In this document: piece after piece, positions 14,910-16,999 of the stretch
Layout of the letters: each line of letters starts with the position of its first letter
Numbering within the stretch: the stretch's first letter is position 1
DNA from: an uncultured Eubacteriales bacterium
GTDB lineage: Bacteria > Bacillota > Clostridia > Oscillospirales > Oscillospiraceae
Direction: 5' to 3'
Assembly: GCA_900553545.1 (NCBI GenBank)
Contig: USDP01000014.1
Coordinates: forward strand, 1 to 16,999
DNA length: 16,999 bases
Notes under the pieces: model-generated
What the model saw: only the letters and a program-made list of their open reading frames with translations
What the model was told of the DNA's origin: nothing
The model's database searches: none
Made by a program: the position numbers and the translations under genes

Positions 14910-14940
14910 CGAATTACGTCTCACCGTGGGACGTAATTCG
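14910..14940. repeat. Perfect 11-bp inverted repeat (14-bp hairpin)
   Basis: CGAATTACGTC (14910-14920) and GACGTAATTCG (14930-14940) pair perfectly; one wobble and two more pairs extend the stem to a 3-nt loop (CCG). It lies 33 bp beyond the stop of the Spo0A-like gene and has no T-run. It may act as a 3' stabiliser, a protein-binding palindrome, or part of a transfer or attachment site. Confidence 0.5.
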
Positions 14941-14972
14941 ACAGATTAGGACTCAAATAATGTTCAACACGG

Positions 14973-15296
14973 TTACCCCTGCCGGTCTGCCCATAGCTTT
15001 GCTGAGATCAATGAAATCAGCTCCTTTGCAGTGGGTGGTTCCTCAATCCAGTATGCACGCAGCTCTCGCCTGCGACCGTTTTGCCAAATGTCTTTGGCTG
15101 CGCGGTTTAACGCCCGCGAAACTGCTTCGTTGGTGCGCTTTCCTGTCCGCTTGCGGACTTCATTGCAGATGAAGTGCATCTTCGGCATATTTGGTTGATG
15201 ATCGATTGCAACGTCAATCGCATGACATAAAATGCAGTAACATTCTTTTCCACGTGCCTCGACGATGGAGTATATAGCGTTCTGAATATCTTTCAT
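14973..15296 (-). CDS. Orphan Spo0A C-terminal-like DNA-binding protein
   Basis: The 107-residue protein aligns by eye with the DNA-binding (C-terminal) domain of Spo0A. NEAVSRALNRAAKDIWQNG (about 56-74) corresponds to the recognition-helix region of Spo0A (RVERAIRHAIEVAWSRG), and PPTAKELISLISAK (about 87-100) to its KPTNSEFIAMVADK. The receiver domain that is phosphorylated in Spo0A is absent, so activity cannot be controlled by the usual phosphorelay on this chain. ATG 15294-15296 is chosen because AAGGA lies nine bases upstream; the ATG three codons earlier is too close to it. Four 10-bp repeats resembling 0A boxes lie upstream (15363-15402). Likely a mobile-element transcription regulator. 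The fold call is fairly confident; targets are inferred. Confidence 0.75.
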   Translation of the reverse strand: MKDIQNAIYSIVEARGKECYCILCHAIDVAIDHQPNMPKMHFICNEVRKRTGKRTNEAVSRALNRAAKDIWQNGRRRELRAYWIEEPPTAKELISLISAKLWADRQG

Positions 15297-15332
15297 GTTA
15301 TACATTCCTTTCCCGTTCGAGCTGATATAAGC

Positions 15333-15361
15333 ATAATACATTTTTACATACTTTTCAGGAT
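15333..15361 (-). promoter_or_regulatory. Weak promoter of the Spo0A-like gene
   Basis: On the minus strand TATTAT (15333-15338) has only a poor -35 (ATCCTG, 15356-15361) at 17 bp. The 10-bp repeat array abuts that -35, the arrangement expected if a bound regulator activates or controls the promoter. Confidence 0.35.
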
Positions 15362-15362
15362 T

Positions 15363-15402
15363 TTTGACAAACTTTGACCTACTTAGACAAACTTTGACGG
15401 AT
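15363..15402 (-). promoter_or_regulatory. Four tandem 10-bp repeats resembling 0A boxes
   Basis: On the plus strand the units read TTTGACAAAC, TTTGACCTAC, TTAGACAAAC and TTTGACGGAT, with GAC at 15366, 15376, 15386 and 15396: exactly one helical turn apart. On the minus strand the best unit reads TGTCAAA, 6/7 to the 0A box TGTCGAA. GGTCGAA (15407-15413, plus strand) is a further near match in the opposite orientation. Confidence 0.65.
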
Positions 15403-15462
15403 TCAAGGTCGAAAGGCAAGAATGCGCAGCAGGTGTTCAGTCTATGGTCTACGATTATTATG

Positions 15463-15518
15463 CGGCATGAAAAATAGAGGGAATCCATTACCCGGACATG
15501 GGTAACGGATTCCCTCTT
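15463..15518 (-). terminator. Long hairpin terminator for the leftward genes on the right
   Basis: AGAGGGAATCC pairs with GGATTCCCTCT, and the inner TTACCC/GGGTAA extends the stem to about 18 bp with one mismatch (stem about 15475-15516). On the minus strand it is followed by ATTTTTC. It ends transcription from the 15594-16999 genes and may mark the edge of the mobile region. Confidence 0.8.
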
Positions 15519-15593
15519 GTTTGCCTGTGTCCCATTCATATTGAATGTACATTTGTATGGCGGCACGGTTTGATTGCGTCAAGTGATTACATT

Positions 15594-15737
15594 TTACTGC
15601 ACCCGATATCCGGTCATAATCAGGCTGACGATCGTCTGCCAGAAATCGTGCTCCTCCGCGCTGTAGTACCGGCTGTCCGAAATCTCGTGAAAAGACACGA
15701 TGCGGTTTATTTCATCCAGCCAGGCTTCATTTTGCAT
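15594..15737 (-). CDS. Small overlapping ORF (47 aa), hypothetical
   Basis: A 47-codon ORF (MQNEAWLDEINRIVSFHEIS...) starts at ATG 15735-15737, inside the last codons of the upstream gene in another frame, and ends at TAA. The 11-bp stop/start overlap is typical of translational coupling. The composition (Trp, Tyr, acidic residues, a regular amphipathic pattern) looks like real protein. The ribosome site is weak. It could instead be the displaced C-terminal end of the upstream gene after a frameshift, because the overlap is so short and the style is similar. Confidence 0.45.
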   Translation of the reverse strand: MQNEAWLDEINRIVSFHEISDSRYYSAEEHDFWQTIVSLIMTGYRVQ

Positions 15738-16999
15738 ACACTTCGATAATCTCTCTCAAAGATTCTATTTCCGCATCGCTCAGGTGTTTGCCGTAATATT
15801 TATAATCATCATCGCTTTCGCGCACGATCGCATCCACATAGTCACGGGAATCATCCAGAAGATAACTGCGATTTTCAATATCAAACTGGTACGCACATAC
15901 GGACTCAGAATCGCTTGTGGCTGGCGTCATAGAATCAATCGAGAATAGCGTCTCTACGACCGCTGCATCTTCGGCAGACAGCGTGCACGTTTTTTCACCA
16001 GATGGAGCTGTGCTCAGGTCAAAAATTGTCAGCGTCATTATTGCTGGCAGTCTATCACCGGAACTGATTTCCTGTGTTTGGAGCGAATAGGAAAGTGTAA
16101 GCGCTTCATCGCCCCGCGTCATTGTGACGATCATTGTCTGCCCGTCCTCCGACAAGTCCTTTGTCCAGACGGCATCCGCGTCCAGATAGTGCAAGTCAGC
16201 GTTCATGCCACTGAAATAATCGACAAATGCAGAATAATAGCGCGGCCACTGGAAAATATCGCCGGGCAGGTCGCTCCGTTTGCTGTCCTCCAACTCAAAT
16301 TCCCAGACCCCATCTTCGTATTCCGGCACCCAGTGTCCGCAATCCAGCCTTGCGCGAACTCTTGACCAGATGCTGTCATTCATCGGATAGGTATCTTCAA
16401 CGCTGTCGGGGCGTGCATTCCAGCCGCGACCAATATTTTGTTTCGTATTCGTTTCGCTGCCGGAAAGTGTAATGTTCTGAACTTCTTTCAGCCTACCGGG
16501 GATCACATGCAGGAATGGCGTATTCGGCTCGATGGAAACAGTTTCTTCGCTTCCATCGTCAAGCGTAAGCTCAAGCATATCGAATGCCGGATCGCTGCCT
16601 TTTGTAAAACCGTAGACAGCGGCAAATGTGCCTGTACGCATCGCGCAGACCATATCTTCAAGCGAGGAATCCCAGCCATACGATTCATTCCACGCATAGA
16701 GAACGTATGCGCCGTCATTCTGCTCCAAGGCGAATACCTGGTAGCCGATAACTGAGGGATTTTCACTGCCAACGAGCAGCAGAATATAGTTGTTGCCGTC
16801 AAAATCAAAGGTCTGCGTGTCCAATACGGTGTACTGCGCAGAAAGATATGTGTTGACCCATGCGGCAGCTTCTTCCGGAAGATCAAGTGTATTGCTGTCG
16901 CTTGCCGGAATACCGTCCCACGTCCAAGTCATACCGCCGTCGTGCGTATGAAGTGTCGTGGTGCGGTCGTTTCCGTCCTTGCCAAGCAGTATGACCGGA
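15727..16999 (-). CDS. Unrecognised protein with an Asp-box-like motif (partial, N-terminus off the right edge)
   Basis: The frame stays open from its TGA (15727-15729) to the window edge, 423 codons. The ATG at 16932 is internal, because in-frame coding continues upstream (VILLGKDGNDRTTTLHTHDG). The edge segment T-H-D-G-G-M-T-W fits the Asp-box pattern S/T-x-D-x-G-x-T-W of beta-propeller (BNR/sialidase-like) and other extracellular proteins. The rest is acidic and Asp/Ser/Thr/Tyr rich with many short beta-type stretches, as in secreted or lipoprotein-type proteins of clostridia. No catalytic motif is recognised. Signal peptide and lipobox, if any, are outside the window. It is followed by the 47-codon ORF and the terminator at 15463-15518. 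Confidence 0.7.
   Translation of the reverse strand, partial: PVILLGKDGNDRTTTLHTHDGGMTWTWDGIPASDSNTLDLPEEAAAWVNTYLSAQYTVLDTQTFDFDGNNYILLLVGSENPSVIGYQVFALEQNDGAYVLYAWNESYGWDSSLEDMVCAMRTGTFAAVYGFTKGSDPAFDMLELTLDDGSEETVSIEPNTPFLHVIPGRLKEVQNITLSGSETNTKQNIGRGWNARPDSVEDTYPMNDSIWSRVRARLDCGHWVPEYEDGVWEFELEDSKRSDLPGDIFQWPRYYSAFVDYFSGMNADLHYLDADAVWTKDLSEDGQTMIVTMTRGDEALTLSYSLQTQEISSGDRLPAIMTLTIFDLSTAPSGEKTCTLSAEDAAVVETLFSIDSMTPATSDSESVCAYQFDIENRSYLLDDSRDYVDAIVRESDDDYKYYGKHLSDAEIESLREIIEVYAK

Noticed and set aside
15363..15402. CRISPR array or replication iterons
   Set aside because: Units are 10 bp with no spacers, so this is not CRISPR. Iterons are possible, but no replication initiator is present and the adjacent gene is a Spo0A-type regulator, so an operator array is the better reading.
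15297..15566. Upstream extension of the Spo0A-like protein to 197 residues
   Set aside because: The extension reads through the 10-bp repeat array, has no domain and no ribosome site; the internal ATG at 15296 has a good one.

Overview
The window looks like chromosomal DNA of a moderately GC-rich anaerobic clostridium, most likely of the Oscillospiraceae type. This is inferred from strong AGGAGG-type ribosome binding sites, PucR, CpXC, DUF1846 and PspC families, a divergent clostridial GyrB/ParE-like protein, a Spo0A-type DNA-binding domain, and short palindromic repeats of the kind scattered through gut Firmicutes genomes. No taxonomic marker is present, so the assignment is tentative.

Left part (1-12245), housekeeping and accessory chromosome. 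A CpXC zinc-binding protein and a PucR-type regulator (cut by the left edge) form a leftward pair. Next come a remnant of an AraC/GyrI-like effector-binding domain, a dispersed palindromic repeat, and a leftward Na/phosphate-cotransporter/PhoU-like gene that is interrupted by an in-frame TAG 30 codons before its apparent original end. A repeat-rich gap leads to a leftward type II topoisomerase B subunit with a near-consensus promoter. Divergent from it is a rightward operon: DUF1846 protein, membrane-anchored GH3 glycosidase, PspC protein, terminator. A leftward tex gene faces that operon, and tex shares an overlapping divergent promoter with a rightward YjjG-type HAD phosphatase gene.

Middle (12264-12543), tRNA locus. 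A perfect consensus promoter (TTGACA-17-TATAAT) reads through two degenerate tRNA-like units into an intact tRNA-Ala(CGC), followed by a strong terminator.

Right part (about 12540-15460), a probable mobile-element remnant with visibly lower GC. It has a large serine recombinase pointing at the tRNA, a 56-residue hypothetical gene upstream of it, a degraded stretch with leader-like short ORFs and hairpins, and a 107-residue protein that is essentially a free-standing Spo0A C-terminal DNA-binding domain. Upstream of this last gene lie four tandem 10-bp repeats that resemble 0A boxes with the spacing of tandem Spo0A sites. This orphan Spo0A-like regulator with its putative binding array is the most interesting item. 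The right edge (15463-16999) holds a leftward, N-terminally cut, unrecognised protein with one Asp-box-like motif, an overlapping 47-codon ORF and a long terminator hairpin.
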